NCBI GenBank assembly: GCA_030950965.1
Contig: JAUZQP010000088.1
Span: 1-11,783, forward strand
Direction: 5' to 3'
DNA from: Mariprofundaceae bacterium
GTDB taxonomy: Bacteria > Pseudomonadota > Zetaproteobacteria > Mariprofundales > Mariprofundaceae
Length of the DNA stretch: 11,783 nt
Shown one piece after another: positions 5,152 through 11,783 of this stretch; position 1 is the stretch's first letter; each line of letters starts with the position of its first letter. Position numbers and translations under genes: made by a program. The notes under the pieces were generated by a model that did not search any database, was not told where the DNA came from, and saw nothing but the letters and a program-made list of their open reading frames with translations.

Positions 5152-7017
5152 TTACGCCTCTTCAAAAAACCAGCGTACATCGGCAATATTATCACTGATG
5201 CGGGCGGGGGGAAGGTTATGGGCGACCTCTGCGCCGTAGTGTTTGTGGTAGAGGCGGGAGTCGAGAATCGCCATCACGCCACGATCTTCGTCCTGACGAA
5301 TCAAACGGCCGACACCTTGGCGCAATACGGCAATGGCTTCGGGTAGCTGTATGTCGCGGAAGCCGTTGCCACCTGCTTGTTCACAATGATCAATTCTGGC
5401 GCGCAGCAAGGGGTCATTCGGCGGTGCAAATGGCATTTTTTCGATGATGACCAACGACAGCGTCTCGCCTGGCACATCCACACCCTCCCAAAAACTGCGC
5501 GTGCCGCATAAAATAGAGTGCTTATCTTCGCGAAACTGAGTCAAAATATGATCGCGGCTGCCGTCGACACCTTGGGTATAGACGTTCCACGGCAAACGCT
5601 CGCCCAGCTCGGGCGCAATGGCGCGCATCGAAGCGTAGGAGGTGAACAGCACAAAAGCGCGACCACGGGAGGCGCGCAACAAGGCCTCCATCTCATCCAA
5701 CAAAGCACTGCGCCCTGCTGGGCCGCGTGGGTCTGGTAGATGGCGAGGTAGGTAATTTAACGCCTGACGGGCATAATCAAAGGGTGAAGGATGGTACACC
5801 TCATCCGCCTCAGCAGGCATACCCAGCCGTGCGCGGATGTGGTCAAAAGAGTGCGACAGCCGCATGGTGGCAGACAACAACACAAACGCAGACTCTCGCG
5901 ACCACAGGTGTTCGGCTAACAAGGGCCCCGTTTCAATCGGCGCGGCTGCGTAGTGGAAGAAGTCGCCGTCGCCATCTTGCCAGCCGACATAACCATCACC
6001 AGGCGCGGCAAGGAACGTCATATCTTGCGCAACTACGGTGGCGCGTTGACCCAATGAGGCCATGTCTTCGTTGCGCTCTTTGCGCGAAGCGATCATCTCT
6101 TGCAGCGGCGACCATGCTTCACTGAGCGTGTCTAGCTGGTGTTCATCCCATACTTCAAGCAACACCCGTCCCTGTTCCAGCATGTCCTTTTTCAAGGCGC
6201 GTTCATCGCCGAGCTCTTCTAATGCTGCTTGCGTATCGTTGAGCCATGTAATCAAGCGCATGCGCCCCAAGGTTACGCCAAAATGCTGGCTGGCAAGCCC
6301 TGCCAAGGAGTGCGCCTCGTCCAGTACATAGGCAGAGAAATCAGGCAATAAAGCCCCTGAATCCTCCGACTTCAACGCTGCATCGGCGAGCATTAGGCTG
6401 TGGTTGGAGATCACCACATCGGCATCTTGCGCCTTCATGCGTGCCTGCATCAGCGGACAGTCATGCCATTGCGGACAGTTGCTGCCTAAGCATTGCTCCG
6501 CCGTTGCGGTAACCATCGAGCCAATGCGTTTTTCAAAGGGGTCAAAGGGTAGGTCGTTCAAATCACCCGTGCGACTGCCTTTTGCCCACTCAAAGACACG
6601 CAATAATGGGCGTTGCTGCCACACATCCAACCGCGCACTGGTCATGTATTTTTCCAAACGTTGCGGGCATAGATAATTCGACCGGCCTTTGAGCAAAGCA
6701 ATTGAACGGCTAATGCCTGTGGCCTGTTGAATCGCTGGCAGGTCGCGGTACATCAGCTGATCTTGCAGCGAGCGTGTGTGGGTGGAGATAAGGATTTTTT
6801 CTTCACTACGCAAGGTGGGCATCAAATAGGCGAGGGTTTTCCCCGTGCCTGTTTCTGCCTCTGCCAGCAACACCGTTTGCTGCTCAAAAGCTTCGGCAAT
6901 CTCTTGGCTTAAACGAATTTGCTGGGGGCGAGGTTGGTAATGATCGAAGTGGCTGGCTAGGGCTGCATCAGCAGCAAAATCAGCCGCGATCTGTTCTGCT
7001 AGGGTACGATGGCTCAT
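5152..7017 (-). CDS. yoaA: YoaA/DinG-family iron-sulfur DNA helicase
   Basis: This 621-residue XPD-like superfamily 2 helicase matches E. coli YoaA in size (about 636) better than DinG (about 716). Walker A is ETGTGKT (55-61). The four cluster-ligating cysteines are C117 (NYLCPQR), C176, C181 and C187 (in CLGSNCPQWHDC). The DEAH box is VLDEAH (231-236). C-terminal motifs are SFWEGVDVPG, IIEKMPF and QGVGRLIRQDEDRG. YoaA-type helicases unwind 5'-to-3' in DNA repair; E. coli YoaA works with the HolC clamp-loader subunit. The ATG at 7015-7017 overlaps the upstream ATPase stop by 4 bases (ATGA), so the two are translationally coupled. That is an unexpected partnership, as no shared function is obvious. 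All motifs look intact. Confidence 0.93.
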   Translation of the reverse strand: MSHRTLAEQIAADFAADAALASHFDHYQPRPQQIRLSQEIAEAFEQQTVLLAEAETGTGKTLAYLMPTLRSEEKILISTHTRSLQDQLMYRDLPAIQQATGISRSIALLKGRSNYLCPQRLEKYMTSARLDVWQQRPLLRVFEWAKGSRTGDLNDLPFDPFEKRIGSMVTATAEQCLGSNCPQWHDCPLMQARMKAQDADVVISNHSLMLADAALKSEDSGALLPDFSAYVLDEAHSLAGLASQHFGVTLGRMRLITWLNDTQAALEELGDERALKKDMLEQGRVLLEVWDEHQLDTLSEAWSPLQEMIASRKERNEDMASLGQRATVVAQDMTFLAAPGDGYVGWQDGDGDFFHYAAAPIETGPLLAEHLWSRESAFVLLSATMRLSHSFDHIRARLGMPAEADEVYHPSPFDYARQALNYLPRHLPDPRGPAGRSALLDEMEALLRASRGRAFVLFTSYASMRAIAPELGERLPWNVYTQGVDGSRDHILTQFREDKHSILCGTRSFWEGVDVPGETLSLVIIEKMPFAPPNDPLLRARIDHCEQAGGNGFRDIQLPEAIAVLRQGVGRLIRQDEDRGVMAILDSRLYHKHYGAEVAHNLPPARISDNIADVRWFFEEA

Positions 7018-7961
7018 GAATTTAACGGATGCAAACAGCTATGACCATCGCGTAACTGCATGACAGCCTCGGTGCAATCATCGCGCACATGGGCACAACG
7101 CAAGCGAAAAGGGCAGCCCGTGTCCGCTGTTTGTTCAGGATCGACAGGCAGATTATCGACCACCGCGCTACGTTGCGAAGGATGAGTGACAGGCATCGCC
7201 TGCAATAATGCCGCCGTGTAGGGGTGGCGCGGTGCAGCAAATACCTCGGCTGCTGTGCCGTATTCCAACACATAGCCACCAAACATGACCGCTACATCGT
7301 CGGCAATATGACGCACCACCGACAGGTCATGTGAAATAAAGATATAAGACAAGCCGTGGTCTTGCTGCAACTGCTGCAATAGGTTGAGAATCTGTGCCTG
7401 CACCGATACATCCAAGGCCGAAACAGGCTCGTCCAGCACCAACACATCAGGCGCGACCACCAAAGCACGGGCAATGCCAATACGCTGGCGTTGTCCACCC
7501 GAGAACTGGTGCGGATAACGTGCCATGCACGCAGGATCCATGCCGCATTGCTGCAACACATCGGCGACCCGCTGCTCTCGTTGTGAGCGATTGAGCGCAG
7601 GCTGAAACACACGCAAGCCTTCGGCAACGGTAGAGCCAATGGTCATGCGCGGATTGAGCGAGGCAAAAGGGTCTTGAAAGACCATTTGAATATGGCGACG
7701 CTTGCGCCGCAACGCCGCACCACCCAGCGCACTAAATGATTCGCCGTGCAGCAGCACCTCGCCACTATCGGCATCCAAAAGCCGCATCAGCAAGCGTGCC
7801 ACGGTGGATTTGCCACTGCCTGACTCGCCGACCACCGCCAGCGTTTTACCCGCTTCTAGTTGTAAGCTGACATTATTTACAGCGTGTTTTTCATTCGCCG
7901 AGGCACGCCATAAGCCGCCGCTACGAAAGGTTTTGTGGAGTGATCGCGCTTCAAGAATCAT
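7014..7961 (-). CDS. OppF/DppF-type peptide ABC transporter ATPase (orphan)
   Basis: The 315-residue ATPase of an oligo- or dipeptide importer starts at the ATG at 7959-7961 (GGAG 7 bases upstream; an upstream in-frame TTG would only add unconserved sequence). Walker A is GESGSGKST (45-53). The Q-loop is in VFQDPFASLNPRM (Q96). The signature is SGGQRQR (154-160), Walker B is VLVLDEP (173-179) and the switch His is H211. The C-terminal oligopeptide-binding extension has the usual cysteines (C283, C289, C296, C309), thought to bind an Fe-S cluster in this family. The permeases, binding protein and the partner OppD-type ATPase normally found upstream are missing; a dispersed repeat and an unrelated membrane gene lie there instead. 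It may serve a transporter encoded elsewhere, or remain after rearrangement. It overlaps the helicase gene by 4 bases. Confidence 0.92.
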   Translation of the reverse strand: MILEARSLHKTFRSGGLWRASANEKHAVNNVSLQLEAGKTLAVVGESGSGKSTVARLLMRLLDADSGEVLLHGESFSALGGAALRRKRRHIQMVFQDPFASLNPRMTIGSTVAEGLRVFQPALNRSQREQRVADVLQQCGMDPACMARYPHQFSGGQRQRIGIARALVVAPDVLVLDEPVSALDVSVQAQILNLLQQLQQDHGLSYIFISHDLSVVRHIADDVAVMFGGYVLEYGTAAEVFAAPRHPYTAALLQAMPVTHPSQRSAVVDNLPVDPEQTADTGCPFRLRCAHVRDDCTEAVMQLRDGHSCLHPLNS

Positions 7962-8065
7962 GCGCAAGCTCCGAAGGCGCAACGCGCTGCTTGGGCATTG
8001 TCGTGGTGGTGAGTGTAAAACATGGCGCAAGTTTGAATCGAATCCATCGAATAATCCAGATTAGG

Positions 8066-8105
8066 GAGCCACTGGCAAAAATCGCGAGCGGCGATTTGCT
8101 TCCCC
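8066..8105 (-). repeat. Dispersed REP-like palindrome, copy 2
   Basis: GAGCC (8066-8070), then GCAAAAATCGC (8075-8085) and GCGATTTGC (8091-8099), then TTCCCC, matches the reverse complement of the MITE right end (11309-11348) at about 37 of 40 positions. It then diverges. No matching left MITE end is seen within 150 bp. It lies between the ATPase gene and the NfeD-like gene. Confidence 0.7.
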
Positions 8106-8180
8106 ACGGCGGAGAATATTAAGCATCCAATTTATACGATAGATATGGATTCTGACTCAATCATTTATAAATCATGCAGA

Positions 8181-8465
8181 CTAATCATCATTCACATCAT
8201 AATCGCCGCCAGAAATGCGGTGTTCAAAGCGTAAAAATAGTGCGAATGTAACGCTTGTTGTGGCGATATAGGTGATGATAACAGCTTCCCATGACTGCAT
8301 AAGAGTAGGAAAAAAAGCAATAATAAGGGCTTGTAACAGGGCGGGGATACCGAGAATTAAGGCTACATCCATCCAGCCCAATACTGCACCTGCTGCCAAC
8401 ATTGATGCCCCAAGAATGAACCAAAGGTTAGGGTTTAAAATCCAAGTGGCGATACTCAAAGACAT
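8181..8465 (-). CDS. Small integral membrane protein, NfeD-like
   Basis: The 94-residue protein is read from the ATG at 8463-8465, which has AGGAG about 9 bases upstream. An upstream TTG/ATG extension to 8561 would add a charged, non-membrane tail and reach into the divergent promoter region. Three membrane helices are visible, at about 12-28 (starting NLWFILGASMLAAG), 31-53 and 60-78, with a short acidic tail ending DYDVNDD. The pattern W-x-x-x-G near the start, a Gly-containing second helix, and a Trp before the third helix recall the membrane part of NfeD proteins, which pair with stomatin-like proteins. The soluble OB-fold domain of full NfeD is absent. It is divergent from the haem-copper-oxidase-like gene with 147 bp between. 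The NfeD link is tentative; membrane location is clear. Confidence 0.7.
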   Translation of the reverse strand: MSLSIATWILNPNLWFILGASMLAAGAVLGWMDVALILGIPALLQALIIAFFPTLMQSWEAVIITYIATTSVTFALFLRFEHRISGGDYDVNDD

Positions 8466-8612
8466 ACTTGCTAACTCCTGAGGTTGTCTATTTTTTACCC
8501 AGTGTGGGAGGTGCCACCCTGCCCAACGTTGCCTGAATGTATAACTCACCGCAACTTTCATCCATGGATTTTTTTCTTGTCAGACGGAATATGTTCACCG
8601 AGCATAGCGCCC

Positions 8613-9152
8613 ATGTCTATCTCTTCGGCTTCCGAGCCCCCCCCTGAAAATTTTCATTACTTGATTAAATTTTTATTGATGTCCGTCCTCTCTTTTTTTG
8701 TAGGGACGGTTCACGGTCTATTACAGGTAATCCCTGCCGTACGTGCCTGGCTAGATTCGATTGGCAGCCCTTATGGTGGTCCTGGTCATATGATTGACCC
8801 TTTGGCACACGCTCACATTAACCTTGTTGGCGGCGTAACTATTTTAGGTATGGCTGTCACCTATTATATGTTACCGATGATTACTAAAATACCGCTGTAT
8901 TCACGGCGACTGGCAGAACATTCGTTTTGGTGGACGACGGTCGGGGTATCCGCCTTTTACATTTCACTGATGATTTTTGGGGTTATTGAAGGTGATTTGT
9001 TTTTAAATGACCCAGCGGCCCTGCCTGCTGTTCACAAATATTATGGCCCTGTTATTTCCGTCGCTGCTTCCATATTAGCGGTGGGATTTTGGATCTATTT
9101 AGCAAATGTTGCACTGAGCGTGCGTAATTTTAGGCGCAGTTTACGTGACTGA
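8613..9152 (+). CDS. Short cytochrome-oxidase-subunit-I-like membrane protein
   Basis: The 179-residue protein has four membrane helices, at about 17-39, 66-88, 104-126 and 145-167. H34 and the segment LAHAHINLVGGVTILGM (65-80, H66 and H68) resemble helices I-II of haem-copper oxidases (CcoN and NorB), where an invariant His in helix II ligates haem b. Full CcoN is about 475 residues with twelve helices. Helices VI-X, with the copper ligands and the second haem ligands, are missing here, so this cannot be a complete oxidase. Similar short oxidase-I-like proteins exist as stand-alone genes of unknown function; haem binding or assembly is plausible. The ATG at 8613-8615 gives a sensible N-terminus before helix I; the longer frame from 8484 looks non-coding. 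It overlaps the next gene by 8 bases. Confidence 0.75.
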   Translation: MSISSASEPPPENFHYLIKFLLMSVLSFFVGTVHGLLQVIPAVRAWLDSIGSPYGGPGHMIDPLAHAHINLVGGVTILGMAVTYYMLPMITKIPLYSRRLAEHSFWWTTVGVSAFYISLMIFGVIEGDLFLNDPAALPAVHKYYGPVISVAASILAVGFWIYLANVALSVRNFRRSLRD

Positions 9153-9681
9153 AGGCATGGAAGGTCGCTGGCCTTGCGGTTGCCCCCAGCACTACCCCGA
9201 TTGGGATGGTCAAGATGTGAATCTTGGCGGTTATTTGGTACATAGTCAGAAAATTCCCCTGTTTATGCACATGCCTATTGGCTACGAAGCACGGTTGGAT
9301 TTGCAAATGAAAGATATGGATCGGCTGGAGCTGAAAGCGCGCTGGCCAGGCTTTGTGCTCTCTCGCTCAGCCATGTTCCGTGGTCGCTTGCTGTGCCCAC
9401 TGGATAACGACCACTCCCCTGCTCGCAGCGTTGTTCGTTTGCCTCGCCCTTTCCATATGCGGGTATTGATATTCCATGGTGATGTGGCAGATATGCGCCA
9501 ACAAGTTTCATGGATGCAAAGTGGCTTGCTCGATGAAGGGAAAATGCCTAAGCAACTGTATTTAGCCTACTTAACCTGTCCAGAATGCCAGCAACAACGC
9601 GGCGGCATGCAAGTGATGTTGCTACGACAATGGGTGACAAATAAAACTTTGCACCGAAAAGCTAATAAAAACTCCGCTTGA
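9145..9681 (+). CDS. Conserved-looking hypothetical protein with two CxC/CxxC sites
   Basis: The 178-residue protein belongs to no family I recognise. It is soluble, with no signal or membrane segment. The N-terminus has WPCGCPQHYPDWDGQDVNLGGY, with two close Cys and two nearby acids; near the C-terminus LTCPECQQQRGG is a CxxC, so one zinc or redox site is plausible. A middle region (LPRPFHMRVLIFHGD) has a beta-strand look. The GTG at 9145 overlaps the previous stop by 8 bases, with AGG ten bases before it; the ATG at 9157 is an alternative that removes only four residues. Codon and base use match the flanking genes, and the overlap with the oxidase-like gene suggests a functional pair (inference). 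It stops 22 bases before the ispB ATG. Confidence 0.7.
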   Translation: MTEGMEGRWPCGCPQHYPDWDGQDVNLGGYLVHSQKIPLFMHMPIGYEARLDLQMKDMDRLELKARWPGFVLSRSAMFRGRLLCPLDNDHSPARSVVRLPRPFHMRVLIFHGDVADMRQQVSWMQSGLLDEGKMPKQLYLAYLTCPECQQQRGGMQVMLLRQWVTNKTLHRKANKNSA

Positions 9682-9703
9682 CGCTTTGCTGCCAAGCCCT
9701 ACG

Positions 9704-10699
9704 ATGACTACTGTGACTGAACAACTTTCCCCTCTCCATCGCGCTGTCGCACTGTGTGCCGACGATATGAAGCGCGTCAACACCTGTATTGCCGACAACC
9801 TGCAATCGGACATTATGATGATTCCCGCTATCGGGCATTATATTGTTGCCAGCGGCGGCAAACGCTTGCGCCCATTGCTGTGCTTGTTGATTTCACGCTT
9901 GTTTGAATACACGGGTGAGCGCCATATTTCCATGTCTGTGGTGATTGAATTCATCCACACGGCATCGCTGCTGCACGATGATGTAGTCGATGATTCCGAC
10001 CAACGGCGCGGCACACCTTCTGCCAATGGCGTGTGGGGTAACCAAGCCAGTGTGCTGGTGGGCGATTACCTCTTTTCCCGCACCTTTCAAATGATGGTCG
10101 GCGATGATGATATGCAGATGCTGCGCTTGATGTCCGATGTGACCAACGCGCTCGCCGAAGGTGAAGTACTACAACTATCGCGCACCTTTCATGTTGAGAT
10201 GACCGAAGCGGAATCGCTGGAAGTCATCGAGCGTAAAACGGCAGTGTTATTTGCTGCGGCTGGCGAAGTTGGAGCGCATATCAGCGGTCAAAATGAGCAA
10301 GTGATTAACAACATGGCGGAATACGGCATGTGTTTGGGCGTGGCGTTTCAGTTAATGGATGATGCGCTGGATTATTTGGCCGAAGCCGAAGAGGCAGGCA
10401 AGCCCGTCGGGCACGATTTAGAAGAGGGTAAAATCACCCTGCCGTTGATTCATGCGATGGCGCAAGATGACGAACTACGCCAGCGGGTGGAAGATATTTC
10501 CGAACGCGATGGTTACGAAGGCGACGATCAGGCTTGGGTACGGCAGCGCGTGGCTGATTTAGGTGGTTGCGACTTCACCATGATGCGCGCGCAAGATTAT
10601 GCCGATCGCGCTAAAGCACTGTTGCCCCAGCATGGCGACCCTGAGCTGTTGCAGTTATTGGCAAACCTAGCCGACTTTTCCGCTCGCCGTCCTTATTGA
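9704..10699 (+). CDS. ispB: Octaprenyl-diphosphate synthase (long-chain polyprenyl transferase)
   Basis: The 331-residue enzyme condenses isopentenyl diphosphate onto farnesyl diphosphate to make the C40 side chain of ubiquinone. GGKRLRP (51-57) binds pyrophosphate and IPP. The first aspartate-rich motif is DDVVD (92-96), followed by RRGTPSANGVWG. The second is DDALD (219-223), after QLM. GHDLEEGKITLPLI follows. Ala87 and Ser88 before the first motif are small, as in long-chain rather than farnesyl synthases. The start is taken at the ATG at 9704; a TTG six codons upstream is possible, and neither has a clear ribosome-binding site. It follows the Cys-rich hypothetical gene closely and precedes the cyclophilin by 28 bp. 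Chain length (C40) is inferred from family, not proven. Confidence 0.92.
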   Translation: MTTVTEQLSPLHRAVALCADDMKRVNTCIADNLQSDIMMIPAIGHYIVASGGKRLRPLLCLLISRLFEYTGERHISMSVVIEFIHTASLLHDDVVDDSDQRRGTPSANGVWGNQASVLVGDYLFSRTFQMMVGDDDMQMLRLMSDVTNALAEGEVLQLSRTFHVEMTEAESLEVIERKTAVLFAAAGEVGAHISGQNEQVINNMAEYGMCLGVAFQLMDDALDYLAEAEEAGKPVGHDLEEGKITLPLIHAMAQDDELRQRVEDISERDGYEGDDQAWVRQRVADLGGCDFTMMRAQDYADRAKALLPQHGDPELLQLLANLADFSARRPY

Positions 10700-10727
10700 T
10701 TTACAGCAAACCGGTGAGAAGATAAAC

Positions 10728-11201
10728 ATGAAGTCATTTAAAACAGCGCCGCAAGCTGGTGATGCGCATGTACCAACAGGCAACAGCGTTGTGATTGAAT
10801 TGGATGCTGGTTCAATTCACATTGAGCTGTATAGCGATGATGCGCCCCATACTGTGGCTAACTTCAAAGCCTTGGCTGGTAACGGTTTTTATGACGGCTT
10901 AACGTTTCACCGCGTGATTCCTGGCTTTGTTGCACAGGGCGGCGACCCCGAAGGCACAGGCATGGGCGGCCCTGGCTATCAAGTGAAAGCAGAGTTTAAC
11001 GAGCGTAAGCACGAGCGTGGTACCTTGGCGATGGCACGCAGCCAGTCTCCTGATTCTGCTGGTAGTCAATTTTACATTTGCTTTGCCGAGCAACCGCACT
11101 TGGATCGTCAATACACGGTGTTTGGCAAGGTTACATCAGGCATTGAGTTGGTCGATGCTCTGCGTGTCGGAAGTATCATGAATAAAGTTCGAGTTGAATG
11201 A
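10728..11201 (+). CDS. ppiB: Cytoplasmic cyclophilin-type peptidyl-prolyl isomerase
   Basis: The 157-residue cyclophilin catalyses cis-trans isomerisation of prolyl bonds in folding proteins. The catalytic Arg is R62 in FHRVIPGFVAQGGDPEGTGMGG (60-81), with F67 and Q70. M102, Q114 and F115 (SQFYICF) and L125 complete the active-site pocket. There is no signal peptide, so it is PpiB-like and cytoplasmic. About 20 N-terminal residues precede the core, with an unremarkable GAGAAG ribosome-binding site. Notably, the stop TGA is made of T11199 from the flanking GAAT plus G11200 and A11201, the first two bases of the inserted MITE. Before insertion, GAAT joined to AATTAC would have given GAA TAA, ending at the same residue. 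The gene therefore survived unchanged. Confidence 0.93.
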   Translation: MKSFKTAPQAGDAHVPTGNSVVIELDAGSIHIELYSDDAPHTVANFKALAGNGFYDGLTFHRVIPGFVAQGGDPEGTGMGGPGYQVKAEFNERKHERGTLAMARSQSPDSAGSQFYICFAEQPHLDRQYTVFGKVTSGIELVDALRVGSIMNKVRVE

Positions 11202-11348
11202 GCCTCTTGCAAAAGTCTGGGTGGATGAGTTGCAATCCCAGTTCGCGTTCATTTTCGAGGAAGAACGAGATGCATGGATCGAGTTTTGACTCGGAAATGG
11301 GCCGAAGCGGGGAAGCAAATCGCCGCGCACGATTTTTGCAAGTGGCTC
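11200..11348. mobile_element. 149-bp MITE-like element inserted in the ppiB stop codon
   Basis: Left end GAGCCTCTTGCAAAAGTC and right end (reverse complement) GAGCCACTTGCAAAAATC agree at 16 of 18 positions. The element is flanked by GAAT at 11196-11199 and 11349-11352, read as a 4-bp target duplication. It has no credible ORF. Internal stems include CTGGG...CCCAG, CGTTC...GAACG and CGAGT-TTTG-ACTCG, plus the REP-like palindrome at its right end. The terminal sequence has the flavour of IS5-family ends, but GAAT does not fit the classic IS5 YTAR duplication, so the parent transposase is unassigned. The element now separates ppiB from the yceI-like gene. Confidence 0.75.
11315..11348 (+). repeat. 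REP-like palindrome, copy 3 (right end of the MITE)
   Basis: GCAAATCGC (11315-11323) pairs with the region ending at 11339, then GGCTC at 11344-11348. It is the same palindrome as at 5104-5136 and 8066-8105, with a changed loop (GCAC in place of TCGC). It shows that the stand-alone palindromes share ancestry with one end of the mobile element. Confidence 0.7.
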
Positions 11349-11370
11349 GAATAATTACAAAGGATAAGCA

Positions 11371-11783
11371 ATGAACAAAATTTTAATTACGGCACTATTA
11401 TTGTTGCCAACATCGTTGTGGGCTGCGGATGATACCGCAACATCATGGTCGCTGGATGCAGCACGTTCGGCGGTAAACATGGTGTCGATTAAGAAAGGGC
11501 ATGTTGCAGAAACGCATCACTTCGCTCTGTTGAGCGGCACGATCACAGGCCATGACGCACAACTGAACATTGATTTAGCAAGCGTGGAAACAGGTATTGC
11601 CAAACGCAATGAACGGATGAAAGAACATCTGTTTGAAGTGGTGACATTCGCTACTGCGGTGGCACATGTAACGGTTGACCCCGCATGGCTAAGCTTGTCG
11701 ACTGGAACAGTAAAGCAGGTAACGACCGATGTAACGGTGGACTTGCACGGCATTAAAAAAACACTCAGTGCGGCATTAACCGT
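11371..11783 (+). CDS. YceI-like periplasmic protein, 3' end outside the window
   Basis: The first 137 residues are present; the frame runs off the window end without a stop. Residues 1-18 form a signal peptide (MNKILITALLLLPTSLWA), with cleavage after the AxA-like LWA. The mature part has the YceI/lipocalin-like repeats of strands, including the family segment NIDLASVETGIAKRNERMKE (about 72-91) followed by HLFEVVTFATA. YceI proteins form a beta-barrel that binds long isoprenoid chains, such as octaprenyl or ubiquinone-like lipids. That fits the nearby ispB gene, though co-regulation is only inference. The ATG at 11371 has AAAGGA about 7 bases upstream. It begins only 22 bases after the MITE right end, so the element may have disturbed a ppiB-yceI transcript. 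Confidence 0.88.
   Translation, partial: MNKILITALLLLPTSLWAADDTATSWSLDAARSAVNMVSIKKGHVAETHHFALLSGTITGHDAQLNIDLASVETGIAKRNERMKEHLFEVVTFATAVAHVTVDPAWLSLSTGTVKQVTTDVTVDLHGIKKTLSAALT

Noticed and set aside
7958..8135. Open minus-strand frame ending in an ATGA overlap with the ATPase start
   Set aside because: It runs through the dispersed palindrome, has no convincing start and does not resemble the C-terminus of an OppD protein; the overlap is probably chance.
8484..8612. N-terminal extension of the oxidase-like protein
   Set aside because: Proline- and Cys-containing sequence without a ribosome-binding site that lies in the divergent promoter region; the ATG at 8613 gives a normal N-terminus.
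1..11783. CRISPR array, tRNA or rRNA genes
   Set aside because: No regularly spaced direct repeats, cloverleaf or rRNA-like sequence was seen on either strand.

Overview
The window looks like a piece of a gammaproteobacterial chromosome. It encodes an outer-membrane TonB-dependent receptor with its own TonB, a YoaA-type iron-sulfur helicase, an octaprenyl-diphosphate synthase, a cytoplasmic cyclophilin and a periplasmic YceI-like protein. Its intergenic DNA is rich in palindromic repeats. The genus cannot be read from the sequence; a Thiothrix-like sulfur or filamentous gammaproteobacterium is only a guess from gene style and moderate G+C.

Layout. (1) Positions 1-1430 form a strikingly AT-rich block, all on the minus strand. 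It holds a small winged-helix protein, a TerB-like protein, a YkgJ-like cysteine-cluster protein and a short membrane/coiled-coil protein that looks cut off at its C-terminus. The tight spacing (including a TAATG overlap) indicates one small operon, probably horizontally acquired; this is the best candidate for an undescribed system. (2) Positions 1471-1603 hold a 19-bp perfect inverted repeat enclosing a smaller hairpin, followed by a second hairpin, exactly at the boundary with the more GC-balanced chromosome. (3) Positions 1827-4775 encode TonB and its receptor as a minus-strand pair, with a perfect palindromic operator candidate overlapping the likely -35 element. (4) Positions 4776-5151 contain several dispersed repeats and no gene. 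(5) Positions 5152-7961 encode a YoaA-like helicase overlapping an orphan OppF/DppF-type ATPase, again on the minus strand. (6) At 8181-8465 there is a small NfeD-like membrane protein (minus). It is divergent from a plus-strand run: a short haem-copper-oxidase-like membrane protein, an unknown Cys-containing protein, IspB, cyclophilin and YceI-like (running off the end).

The main mobile-DNA observation is a 149-bp MITE-like element (11200-11348) with 18-bp imperfect terminal inverted repeats and GAAT target duplications. It sits precisely in the stop codon of the cyclophilin gene and supplies two of the three stop-codon bases, so the protein is unchanged. Its right end is a palindrome that occurs alone twice more in the window (5104-5136 and 8066-8105), suggesting a genome-wide dispersed repeat family.
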